NCBI GenBank assembly: GCA_003173915.1 | Contig: PPGL01000099.1 | Span: 1-8,333, forward strand | Direction: 5' to 3' | DNA: 8,333 bases | Source: Candidatus Levyibacteriota bacterium | GTDB taxonomy: Bacteria; Patescibacteria; Microgenomatia; Levybacterales; UBA12049 | Shown here: piece after piece, positions 1-6,423 of the stretch | Numbering within the stretch: position 1 is the stretch's first letter | Layout of the letters: the number at the start of each line of letters is the position of its first letter | The notes under the pieces: model-generated | Databases searched by the model: none | What the model was told of the DNA's origin: nothing | Seen by the model: the letters and a program-made list of their open reading frames with translations, nothing else | Translations under genes and position numbers: made by a program

Positions 1-768
1 AAATCCAAATCCTCCAACAACAAGATATTTAAAAAAGTGCATATAATCGTTACGCGCAAGTCTAATAACTAAAAGCAAAGATTCTTTCATATCATTTGTG
101 TCCATTTTACTTTTTCCCTCTGTTCGGTCATAAAAAATAATTGGAACTTCTTTTACTTTTGCACCAACTTTCACAACGTCATGCAAGATATGCATTTTGT
201 ATGCAAAGTTGTAGGAGTACAAATGATCTAGATCAACTTTTTTCAAAAATTCTGTTTTTGTGAGTTTGTATCCTGATGTCATATCGTGAATATTTGGCAT
301 TAAAAACATTACTTGTGCAAATATTCCACCAAGCCTACTCTTTAGCTTTCTATCCATCCCCCAATTATCTGGAATGCCTCCTCCGTGAATATACCTACTT
401 CCAATAACATAATCTGCACCATTATCCATTGCTTCAATAAGGCGTGGAATGTCATGTGGATCGTGTTGAAAATCTGCATCAAATTCAATAACAGCATCTG
501 CTTTCATAGTATCCATTGCATAATGCATCCCCCTTACGTACGCTGAACCCAACCCATTCTTTTCACCGGAGAGTAAATGAATATTTTTATATTCCTTCAT
601 ATACTTTTCAACTTCTTTTGCAGTACCATCTGGAGATTTATCATCTACGACAAGAAGATGTATCGTGTGATTTTTTACTTTTGGAAATACTTCTTTTTCG
701 AGCACTGGAATCATTTTTTTTACATTCTCAGACTCGTTATACGTTGGCATGATAACAACAATATTCAT
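1..768 (-). CDS. Polyprenol-phosphate mannosyltransferase-like glycosyltransferase, family GT2 (DPM1-like), 3' end cut by window
   Basis: The 256 visible residues start at an ATG (768) and run in frame off the window edge. It is predicted to transfer a sugar from a nucleotide donor, typically GDP-mannose or UDP-glucose, to a polyprenyl phosphate at the cytoplasmic membrane. A GT-A fold is visible: PTYNE at residues 8-12, DDKSPDGT at 42-49, GLGSAY at 72-77, the metal-binding DADFQHDP at 97-104, GSRY at 123-126, DMTSGYKL at 162-169, and a DRTEGKSKM stretch at 214-222 matching the family's R-x-x-G-x-S-K motif. From about residue 242 the chain turns hydrophobic (FFKYLVVGGFGF), which resembles the start of a GtrA-like membrane domain, as in known DPM1-GtrA fusions; the rest lies outside. 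It follows the decarboxylase gene after 20 bases, with no clear ribosome binding site. The family call is firm; donor and acceptor are not readable. Confidence 0.9.
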   Translation of the reverse strand, partial: MNIVVIMPTYNESENVKKMIPVLEKEVFPKVKNHTIHLLVVDDKSPDGTAKEVEKYMKEYKNIHLLSGEKNGLGSAYVRGMHYAMDTMKADAVIEFDADFQHDPHDIPRLIEAMDNGADYVIGSRYIHGGGIPDNWGMDRKLKSRLGGIFAQVMFLMPNIHDMTSGYKLTKTEFLKKVDLDHLYSYNFAYKMHILHDVVKVGAKVKEVPIIFYDRTEGKSKMDTNDMKESLLLVIRLARNDYMHFFKYLVVGGFGF

Positions 769-788
769 AAATTTAACGAACCAAATAA

Positions 789-1748
789 CTAATTACCCTT
801 TTTAAAGAATTCTATTGTTTTTTTTAATCCGTCTTCCAAACTCACCTTTGGTTCCCAATGTAAAAGATTTTTTGCTTTTGTAATATCTGGACATCGTTTT
901 TTTGGATCGTCTTCAGGTAAGGATTCAAAAACAATTTCTGATTGTGCTTGTGTTAACTCCTTTACTAGCGTAGCAAACTCTAAAATTTTTTTCTCGTTTG
1001 GATTTCCAAGATTAATAACTTCTCCTTGTAATTTATCTCCAAACATAAATAATAGTAATCCTTCAACCAAATCTGAAACATAGCAAAAACTTCTTGTTTG
1101 ACTGCCATCTCCATACACACTTAATGGTTGGTTTTGTAAGGCTTGCGTAATAAGATTTGAGACTACCCGTCCATCGTCAACTTGCATATTTGGTCCATAG
1201 GTATTAAAAATTCTGACTATTCTCCCATCTACATTGTATTTTCTGACATATGCCATAACAAGTGCTTCTCCAAATCGTTTTGCCTCGTCATATACAGAAC
1301 GCACACCATTAGGATTTACATTTCCCCAATAGGTTTCTGCCTGAGGCGAAACTGCAGGATCACCATATACTTCAGATGTTGATGCAAAAAGAAGTCGTGC
1401 ATGTGTTTTTCTTGCAATTTCAAGCAAATTATACGTCCCTTGAGAATTAACAAGGAGTGTCTCGATAGGATAGGCCATATAACTTCTTGCATTTTTTTCA
1501 TTTGGAGAGGCAGGCGATGCCAAATGAAATATATAATCTGGCTTTGGAAGAGAGTCTACATTCGAAAGAGAAGAGATATTTTGTTCAACAAAAGTAAATC
1601 GTGGATTTTTTAAAAGTGAAGAGATATTTTCCTTACTGCTTGTTAAAAAATTATCCAAACAAACAACGCTATAATTTTGAGAAAGAAGACTGTTACAGAC
1701 GTGTGAGCCTATAAATCCGGCTCCCCCAGCAACCCATACAGTTTCCAT
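789..1748 (-). CDS. uxs: UDP-glucuronate decarboxylase (UDP-xylose synthase), extended SDR family
   Basis: This 319-residue extended short-chain dehydrogenase is predicted to oxidise UDP-glucuronate at C4, decarboxylate it and re-reduce it to UDP-xylose with bound NAD. Visible features are the Rossmann glycines GGAGFIG at residues 8-14, STSEVYGDP at 123-131 with the catalytic Ser/Thr and Glu, YWGNVNPNGVRS at 140-151, the Y153/K157 pair inside YDEAK, FNTYGPNM at 181-188, GDGSQTRSF at 213-221, and the C-terminal LPEDDPKKRCPDI. The YWGNVNP block and GDGSQTRSF are characteristic of UDP-xylose synthases rather than of UDP-glucose 4-epimerases. Length matches soluble bacterial forms, with no membrane anchor. 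The start (1748) follows the gmd stop by three bases, implying co-transcription. The substrate is supplied by Ugd in the same cluster. The main alternative is a related NAD-dependent epimerase/dehydratase acting on another UDP-sugar. Confidence 0.9.
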   Translation of the reverse strand: METVWVAGGAGFIGSHVCNSLLSQNYSVVCLDNFLTSSKENISSLLKNPRFTFVEQNISSLSNVDSLPKPDYIFHLASPASPNEKNARSYMAYPIETLLVNSQGTYNLLEIARKTHARLLFASTSEVYGDPAVSPQAETYWGNVNPNGVRSVYDEAKRFGEALVMAYVRKYNVDGRIVRIFNTYGPNMQVDDGRVVSNLITQALQNQPLSVYGDGSQTRSFCYVSDLVEGLLLFMFGDKLQGEVINLGNPNEKKILEFATLVKELTQAQSEIVFESLPEDDPKKRCPDITKAKNLLHWEPKVSLEDGLKKTIEFFKKGN

Positions 1749-1751
1749 ACA

Positions 1752-2720
1752 TTATTCTTTCTCTCGTTCCAGCTCTGCCTTAACCATAAGCTCAACAAGC
1801 TGAGGGAATGATGTTTTTGGTTGCCATCCCAGAACTTTTTTTGCCTTACTATAATCTCCAATAAGATGATCAACTTCTGCAAATCGTACATGTTTTGGAT
1901 GATTTGAAACTACATATTTTTCCCAATCATTAATGCCGACAACTTTAAATGCAAGTTCAACAAATTCTTGCACAGAATGTGTCTCACCTGTCGCAACAAC
2001 ATAATCATCGGGTTTTTCTTGCTGCAACATAAGCCACATTGCTTCAACATAATCTCCTGCAAAACCCCAATCTCTTTTAGACTCCATATTTCCTAATTCT
2101 AATGTATCTTGTTTTTTGTAGTGTATACGCGCTACTGCATTAGCAACTTTTCGAGTAACAAATTCTATGCCACGTCGTGGGGATTCGTGATTAAAAAGAA
2201 TTCCAGAAACTGCAAACATGTTATAACTTTCACGATAATTAACAGTAATGTAGTGTGCATACGCTTTTGCAACTCCATATGGACTTCTCGGATAAAACCG
2301 TGTGGTTTCTTTTTGTGGAATTTCAACAACTTTCCCAAACATTTCAGAAGATGACGCTTGATAGAATTTAATTTTAGGATTGGTATGGCGAATTGCCTCC
2401 ATAACTCTTGTTGCTCCTAGTGCGGTAAATTCTCCAGTAAGAACAGGTTGGTCCCAAGAAGTTTTTACAAATGATTGTGCAGCTAAATTATACACTTCGT
2501 CTGGTTCTGCGGCGTGGATAGCATCAGTGAGGGATCCTTGATCGAGTAAATCTCCAGAAACTAATTCAACATCGTGAGCAATTTGCTTAATGTTCTCCAT
2601 ATTTGGAGTACTGAGTCTTCGAACAAGTCCATATACTTTGTATCCTTTAGATAAAAGAAGCTCTGCTAAATACGATCCATCTTGTCCTGTAATACCAGTA
2701 ATAAGCGCTCGTTTTGCCAT
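1752..2720 (-). CDS. gmd: GDP-mannose 4,6-dehydratase
   Basis: The enzyme converts GDP-D-mannose to GDP-4-keto-6-deoxy-D-mannose, the common precursor of GDP-D-rhamnose, GDP-L-fucose and related sugars. With the ATG at 2720 the protein has 322 residues: cofactor loop TGITGQDG at 8-15, NLAAQSFV near 78-85, SSSEMFG at 123-129, the Y148/K152 pair in [16 protein letters not shown] at 174-184, [20 protein letters not shown] at 210-229 and ATGETHS at 243-249, all typical of Gmd. A TTG at 2732 would add four residues (MLKV), but MAKRALITG is the usual Gmd N-terminus, so I chose the ATG. The ribosome binding site is poor: only GAAAG two bases upstream. It lies 28 bases after rmd and three before the decarboxylase gene. 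No gene making GDP-mannose is in the window, so substrate must come from elsewhere. Confidence 0.95.
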   Translation of the reverse strand: MAKRALITGITGQDGSYLAELLLSKGYKVYGLVRRLSTPNMENIKQIAHDVELVSGDLLDQGSLTDAIHAAEPDEVYNLAAQSFVKTSWDQPVLTGEFTALGATRVMEAIRHTNPKIKFYQASSSEMFGKVVEIPQKETTRFYPRSPYGVAKAYAHYITVNYRESYNMFAVSGILFNHESPRRGIEFVTRKVANAVARIHYKKQDTLELGNMESKRDWGFAGDYVEAMWLMLQQEKPDDYVVATGETHSVQEFVELAFKVVGINDWEKYVVSNHPKHVRFAEVDHLIGDYSKAKKVLGWQPKTSFPQLVELMVKAELEREKE

Positions 2721-2748
2721 AACTTTCAACAACTAGGTAGGTTCTATT

Positions 2749-3708
2749 CTACTCAATACTTCGCCAATAGTCCAGTATATTTTTAAGAGTTGTATCAAGA
2801 GGAATTTTAGGAATCCATCCAGTAATTTCTCTCATTTTTGATGCATCACAAACAAGATCTGGATTGTCTGCTGGCCTAGATAACTGTGGATCTTTTTCTA
2901 CTGTAACCTTTACACGCGAAAAAGACAGCAACTTTTCAAGAATATCTGAAATTTTATGAGAAACTCCAGAACCAATATTGTACACATCCCCGGCTTCTCC
3001 CTTTTCTAATATCAGTGTGTATGCCTCAACCATGTCTCGTACATCGGTAAAGTCTCTTTTTGTATCTAGATTCCCAACCTGTAAAGTTGGCGCGCTTTTT
3101 CCTTTCTCAATATCCGAAATCTGACTTGCAAATCGAGCAACAACAAATTGAGGTGTTTGCCGAGGACCAATATGATTAAACGGTCGTACCCTAATAATGT
3201 GCATTCCTGATGCAAAGTGATATTGCCATCCTAAAAAATCTTGAGCAATTTTTGATACAGCATACGGACTTGTTGGACGAAGAGGAACATCCTCATTTAT
3301 AGGTAAATTCTTTTGATCAACAAGTCCATACACTTCTGCAGACGATGTTACAAGAATTTTTGTCGATAATAAATTGTGAAATTTTACTGCTTCAAAAAGA
3401 TTTACTTCTATAGCAATATTATTTGTGAGTGTTGCTGCAGGATTTACAAAACTTTTTGTTGGGGATGCAAGTGCTGCTAAGTGGTAAATCTCATCAGGTT
3501 TCACTTCTCCTACAATTTCTTTAACACGGTCAAAATCTTGTAAATCAACAGCACGAAGCTTGAGTTTTCCTTGAAGATGAGAAATATTTTCAGAAAATGA
3601 TTCTGAAAGAGAAGTTCCAAATACCTCGCAATCTCCTTTTCCCAAAAGAAATTCAGCAAGAAAACTTCCTGCAAAGCCAGAGACACCGGTTATGAGGATT
3701 TTTTTCAT
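2749..3708 (-). CDS. rmd: GDP-6-deoxy-D-mannose reductase (GDP-4-keto-6-deoxy-D-mannose 4-reductase)
   Basis: This 319-residue extended SDR is predicted to reduce the Gmd product at C4 to GDP-D-rhamnose. It shows the cofactor loop TGVSGFAG at 7-14, HLAALASP at 76-83, TSSAEVYG at 121-128, the Y149/K153 pair in YAVSK, RPFNHIGPRQ at 175-184, VGNLDTKRDFTDVRD at 211-225 and RPADNP at 278-283. RPFNHIGPRQ plus the GNLDTKRDFTDVRD block is typical of Rmd, and the adjacent gmd supports the substrate. Its start codon overlaps the ugd stop in an ATGA junction, and a GGAG sits seven bases upstream, the clearest Shine-Dalgarno site here. The stereochemistry of reduction cannot be read directly: a GDP-6-deoxytalose synthase is possible, and GDP-L-fucose synthase is less likely. 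Confidence 0.85.
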   Translation of the reverse strand: MKKILITGVSGFAGSFLAEFLLGKGDCEVFGTSLSESFSENISHLQGKLKLRAVDLQDFDRVKEIVGEVKPDEIYHLAALASPTKSFVNPAATLTNNIAIEVNLFEAVKFHNLLSTKILVTSSAEVYGLVDQKNLPINEDVPLRPTSPYAVSKIAQDFLGWQYHFASGMHIIRVRPFNHIGPRQTPQFVVARFASQISDIEKGKSAPTLQVGNLDTKRDFTDVRDMVEAYTLILEKGEAGDVYNIGSGVSHKISDILEKLLSFSRVKVTVEKDPQLSRPADNPDLVCDASKMREITGWIPKIPLDTTLKNILDYWRSIE

Positions 3709-5006
3709 TGACCAACTCCGACATAGGTAAATCCGAGTTCTTTTGCTTTTTCAGGATCATAAATATTTCTTCCATCAACGAGATTTTGATGTTTCATTAC
3801 CTCTTTTATATCTTTTAAATCTAGTTGTTTGAATTCACTCCATTCAGTCATTACAACAAGAATATCTGCATTTCTTGCAGTTTCTAATGCACTTTCACAA
3901 AAATGTACTCCTTTAAATTCTGCAAGGCGTTTGGCATTCCCCATTGCAATGGGATCGTATGCTTTCACAATGGTACCTTTTTCAAGAAGTGCTGGAATAA
4001 CGACCCGGGAAGGAGCATCACGCATGTCATCTGTATCTGGTTTAAATGATAATCCCAAAACTCCAATCGTCTTACCTTCAACATTTCCTCCAAGAAGTGT
4101 TTTTGTCTTTGTCACAACTGCATACATTGCTTCCTCGTTTACTTTTTCAACATCTTTTAAAAGAGTAAAATCATATCCATATTGCTTTGCAATAACAATA
4201 AGTGCCTTAACATCTTTTGGAAAGCAGCTTCCACCATATCCCGCTCCTGCATTAAGAAATTTCGGACCAATTCTGTTATCAAGTCCAATTGCTTCAAGGA
4301 CATCAGGACCATTTGCTCCAACTTTTTCGCAAAGTTGTGCAATTGCATTTGCGAAAGAAATTTTTGTTGCAAGAAAAGAATTCGCAGCATACTTAATCAT
4401 TTCCGCAGTTTCAAGAGTTGTTAGTACAAGTGTTCCGTCAATTGGCTTATGGAGTTCGACGAGCATGCCTTTTGCTCTATCTGAATCTGATCCAATAACA
4501 ATTCTATCTGGATGCTGCGTATCCCCAATCGCTTGTCCTTCTCGTAAAAATTCTGGCACAGAGGCAACATCAAATTCTGTTCCTTCTGGTTTTACTTTAT
4601 TAATAAGCGCTTCCACTTTTCTATTTGTCCCAACAGGCACAGTACTTTTTACAATGACAACAGTGTACCCTTGCAAATGTTTGCCGACTTTTTCGGCAAC
4701 CTCAAAAACAACTGACAAGTCTGCCTCGCCAGTTACAGGTTTTGGAGGGGTACCAACTGCGATAAAAACAACATCTGATGCCGGAACTGCTTTTTCGTAA
4801 TCTAGTGTAAACAATAATCGCCCCGCAGCAACATTTCTTTTAACTATTTCTTCAAGACCAGGCTCGTAGATTGGCAGAATACCTTTTTTCAAATTTTCAA
4901 TTTTTTCCGGAGTGTGTCCAATAACCCATACGGTATTCCCAAGATCTGCAAAAACTGCAGCAGTTACAAGTCCTACATATCCATGTCCTAAAAAAGTAAT
5001 TGTCAT
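3705..5006 (-). CDS. ugd: UDP-glucose 6-dehydrogenase
   Basis: It oxidises UDP-glucose twice to UDP-glucuronate, feeding the decarboxylase encoded two genes downstream. The 433-residue length is normal. The N-terminal Rossmann domain has GHGYVG at 7-12, IYEPGLEE at 46-53, GTPPKP at 85-90, KSTVPVGT at 120-127 and EFLREG at 152-157. The central dimer domain has K205 and N209 in the AEMIKYAANSF stretch, and the catalytic cysteine C261 in GGSCFPKD (258-265). The C-terminal domain opens with GVLGLSFKPDTDDMRDAPS (315-333). Unusually, the end of the second strand reads VIGHTPEKI where the family normally has an aspartate such as VDIDEEKI, so the residue that grips the NAD ribose is missing. It starts after a structured 58-base spacer and ends with TGA overlapping the rmd ATG. 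A UDP-N-acetylhexosamine dehydrogenase is a less likely alternative. Confidence 0.94.
   Translation of the reverse strand: MTITFLGHGYVGLVTAAVFADLGNTVWVIGHTPEKIENLKKGILPIYEPGLEEIVKRNVAAGRLLFTLDYEKAVPASDVVFIAVGTPPKPVTGEADLSVVFEVAEKVGKHLQGYTVVIVKSTVPVGTNRKVEALINKVKPEGTEFDVASVPEFLREGQAIGDTQHPDRIVIGSDSDRAKGMLVELHKPIDGTLVLTTLETAEMIKYAANSFLATKISFANAIAQLCEKVGANGPDVLEAIGLDNRIGPKFLNAGAGYGGSCFPKDVKALIVIAKQYGYDFTLLKDVEKVNEEAMYAVVTKTKTLLGGNVEGKTIGVLGLSFKPDTDDMRDAPSRVVIPALLEKGTIVKAYDPIAMGNAKRLAEFKGVHFCESALETARNADILVVMTEWSEFKQLDLKDIKEVMKHQNLVDGRNIYDPEKAKELGFTYVGVGQ
3716..3719 (-). promoter_or_regulatory. Shine-Dalgarno site of rmd inside the ugd 3' end
   Basis: On the minus strand the sequence reads GGAG followed by seven bases and the rmd ATG at 3708. 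It lies within the last codons of ugd, so rmd translation probably re-initiates at the ATGA overlap. The other starts in the window show weak sites or none. Confidence 0.6.
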
Positions 5007-5013
5007 AAACGTT

Positions 5014-5064
5014 GAATTATGAATGACGCACTATGCAGTAAGCATAATTCATACTGCATAATTC
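5014..5064 (-). repeat. Palindromic spacer element with nested inverted and direct repeats between rmlD-like gene and ugd
   Basis: Nearly the whole gap between the two genes is repetitive. TATGCAGTA (5032-5040) is perfectly complementary to TACTGCATA (5052-5060), giving a nine-base stem with an 11-base loop. GAATTATG (5014-5021) is complementary to CATAATTC at both 5043-5050 and 5057-5064, so alternative hairpins exclude each other. GCATAATTC occurs twice as a direct repeat (5042-5050 and 5056-5064). There is no trailing U-tract, so a classic terminator is unlikely. It may be a dispersed intergenic repeat, an attenuating or RNA-processing hairpin, or a promoter region; a weak CATAAT -10 candidate with a TGCTTA -35 lies inside it on the minus strand. 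Confidence 0.6.
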
Positions 5065-5946
5065 TTATTGCATTTGGCTCTTTATCTCTTTTAATCCTTC
5101 TGAAAAAGCATGCAAATGAACTCCTATTTTTTTTATTTTATCATTTTCAAGCGACAAATTGAATCCCCTGATTGCTCGATCTACAAAAAATTCCGAACGT
5201 GTAGTCTCTGTAATTAAATCTTCATTAAATCCGAATTCTTTTGCAACAGATTTTGCCACAAGAAAAGGACTTACAGATTCATCGCCAACACAGTGGAATA
5301 TTCCCAGGATATTTTTTTGGACAATCGTATTAAGAACAATTGCAATATCATCAATAAATGTTGGAGTAAAATAATGATCCGAAACAGCTTTTATTGGTTT
5401 TCCCTGGGATAGAAGTGAAATAAAAATTCGCACATATTCTTTTTTTTCAAAATTTGCTCGATATGGATAGGCAATTCGCAAAAGAACCGATGGAATGCCG
5501 CTTTGCAAAACAACTTTTTCTGCTTCGTATTTTGTTGTTGCATAAAAATTAGCAGGACTAGGAGCATCTTCTTCAGAATACTTTTCTCCAAGTTTTTTAT
5601 CTCCCGAAAACACCATATCTGTTGAAACAAAAATAATTTTTTTACCTGTCTGTTTGCATGCATCAACAACATTTTGAGTTCCGAGAACATTTATCTTCCA
5701 TGCTTCTGATTCTTGACCCAAATCTTTTTCTTTTTCTGATCCATCTACATCTGTTTTTGCAGCAAGATGCAACACAACAGGTGCATCTGAATCTTGAATT
5801 TTCTTAAGAACAGACTCTTTGTCGGTAATATCAGTTCCTGTTTTTCGACTAAGATCTTCAAATGTATACGACAAACCAAGCAGTTCTGTAATTCGTGAAC
5901 CGACAAGTCCAGAAAGTCCTGTTCCAATAATATGCGTTTTCTCCAT
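5065..5946 (-). CDS. RmlD-like SDR: dTDP-4-dehydrorhamnose reductase family (divergent)
   Basis: This 293-residue protein belongs to the RmlD substrate-binding SDR family, which reduces the C4 keto group of a dTDP-sugar with NAD(P)H. It has a variant cofactor loop, GTGLSGLVG at 8-16, DIT at 39-41, HLAAKTDVD at 60-68, STDMVFSG at 108-115 matching the family's STDYVFDG, and the catalytic Y135/K139 pair in YATTK, with T109 as the third active-site residue. FTPTF near 196-200 resembles the family's substrate-binding P-T block. It lies 15 bases after the Nudix gene and in the rml set, which supports a role on the RmlB product. It is more divergent than its neighbours: the first loop is atypical, and no rmlC is present to provide the normal substrate. 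It could therefore reduce the un-epimerised ketosugar, or be a non-catalytic MAT2B-type relative. Family confidence is high; substrate confidence is moderate. Confidence 0.75.
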   Translation of the reverse strand: MEKTHIIGTGLSGLVGSRITELLGLSYTFEDLSRKTGTDITDKESVLKKIQDSDAPVVLHLAAKTDVDGSEKEKDLGQESEAWKINVLGTQNVVDACKQTGKKIIFVSTDMVFSGDKKLGEKYSEEDAPSPANFYATTKYEAEKVVLQSGIPSVLLRIAYPYRANFEKKEYVRIFISLLSQGKPIKAVSDHYFTPTFIDDIAIVLNTIVQKNILGIFHCVGDESVSPFLVAKSVAKEFGFNEDLITETTRSEFFVDRAIRGFNLSLENDKIKKIGVHLHAFSEGLKEIKSQMQ

Positions 5947-5961
5947 ACTTTTTATCTAAAT

Positions 5962-6423
5962 TTATGATTTCTTTGCAAGCGAATCAAAATATAAAATAAT
6001 CCATTCTCTATGATCAAAAGCAAATTCTTCTTCTTTTGGAAGATGTTCTTTGTCAAACCATACAATCTCTGTTACTTCTTCATTTAATTTTTTCTCTCCA
6101 CCGGAAACTTTGACCACATAAATAAAATCAACATTTTGTCTATCTTCCTTTGGTCGATGTGGATTGTCATTCACTTTCAACAAATGATCAATTTTTCCTA
6201 TGTATCCTGTTTCTTCTGTCAGTTCTCGCAGAGCACCAGCTTCTGTTGTTTCATCCCTATCTAAGAATCCTCCAGGAACAGTATAAAAACCTCCCCGCGT
6301 CAGGTGTGGAGCACGTTTTGTAAGAAGAACTTCCTGCTTGTCATTTACAGCAACACAAACAACAGTCACATGTCGAAGTCCAGGAGAAGCAATTGTTCCG
6401 TTTTCAAATGTACAAGAAATCAT
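5962..6423 (-). CDS. Nudix hydrolase, substrate unknown
   Basis: This 153-residue single-domain protein hydrolyses a nucleoside diphosphate linked to another group. The full Nudix box is present at residues 52-74: G52, E58, then R66-E67-L68, E70-E71 and G73, with E67, E70 and E71 as metal ligands. The preceding VLLTKRAPHLTRGGFYTVPGG (32-52) is the usual strand-loop entry. No zinc ribbon or second domain is visible. Its ATG shares one base with the rmlB stop (TAATG), indicating translational coupling, and the RmlD-like gene follows after 15 bases. It is not a GDP-mannose mannosyl hydrolase of the Gmm type, which has an altered box. Sitting between rmlB and the reductase, it may cleave nucleotide sugars or clear damaged nucleotides; that is context inference only. 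Confidence 0.9.
   Translation of the reverse strand: MISCTFENGTIASPGLRHVTVVCVAVNDKQEVLLTKRAPHLTRGGFYTVPGGFLDRDETTEAGALRELTEETGYIGKIDHLLKVNDNPHRPKEDRQNVDFIYVVKVSGGEKKLNEEVTEIVWFDKEHLPKEEEFAFDHREWIILYFDSLAKKS

Noticed and set aside
516..792. Two plus-strand open frames near the left end, one with a hydrophobic stretch
   Set aside because: Both lie opposite the DPM1-like gene, whose motifs are intact from 768 downward; they are shadows in other frames.
2720..2732. TTG start for gmd four codons upstream of the ATG
   Set aside because: The ATG gives the usual [10 protein letters not shown]-terminus, while the extra MLKV adds nothing recognisable and has no better ribosome binding site.
3705..3707. 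Reassigned TGA codon, as in some CPR lineages
   Set aside because: ugd ends at TGA exactly at the family's usual C-terminus and at an ATGA overlap with rmd. No conserved glycine or tryptophan position in the genes read here is encoded by an in-frame TGA, so the standard code suffices.
2749..3708. rmd read as GDP-L-fucose synthase
   Set aside because: The RPFNHIGPRQ and GNLDTKRDFTDVRD motifs fit Rmd. Fucose synthases normally have a different N-terminal loop and C-terminal pattern. The possibility is kept only as a minor alternative.
3829..4800. A 323-codon open frame on the plus strand opposite ugd
   Set aside because: It lies wholly inside ugd, whose protein is unmistakable. Its product is serine-, threonine- and proline-rich with no recognisable motif, as expected from antisense of a long conserved gene.
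5014..5064. Rho-independent terminator after the RmlD-like gene
   Set aside because: The stems are AT-rich and no T-run follows on the minus strand, so a standard intrinsic terminator is not supported.
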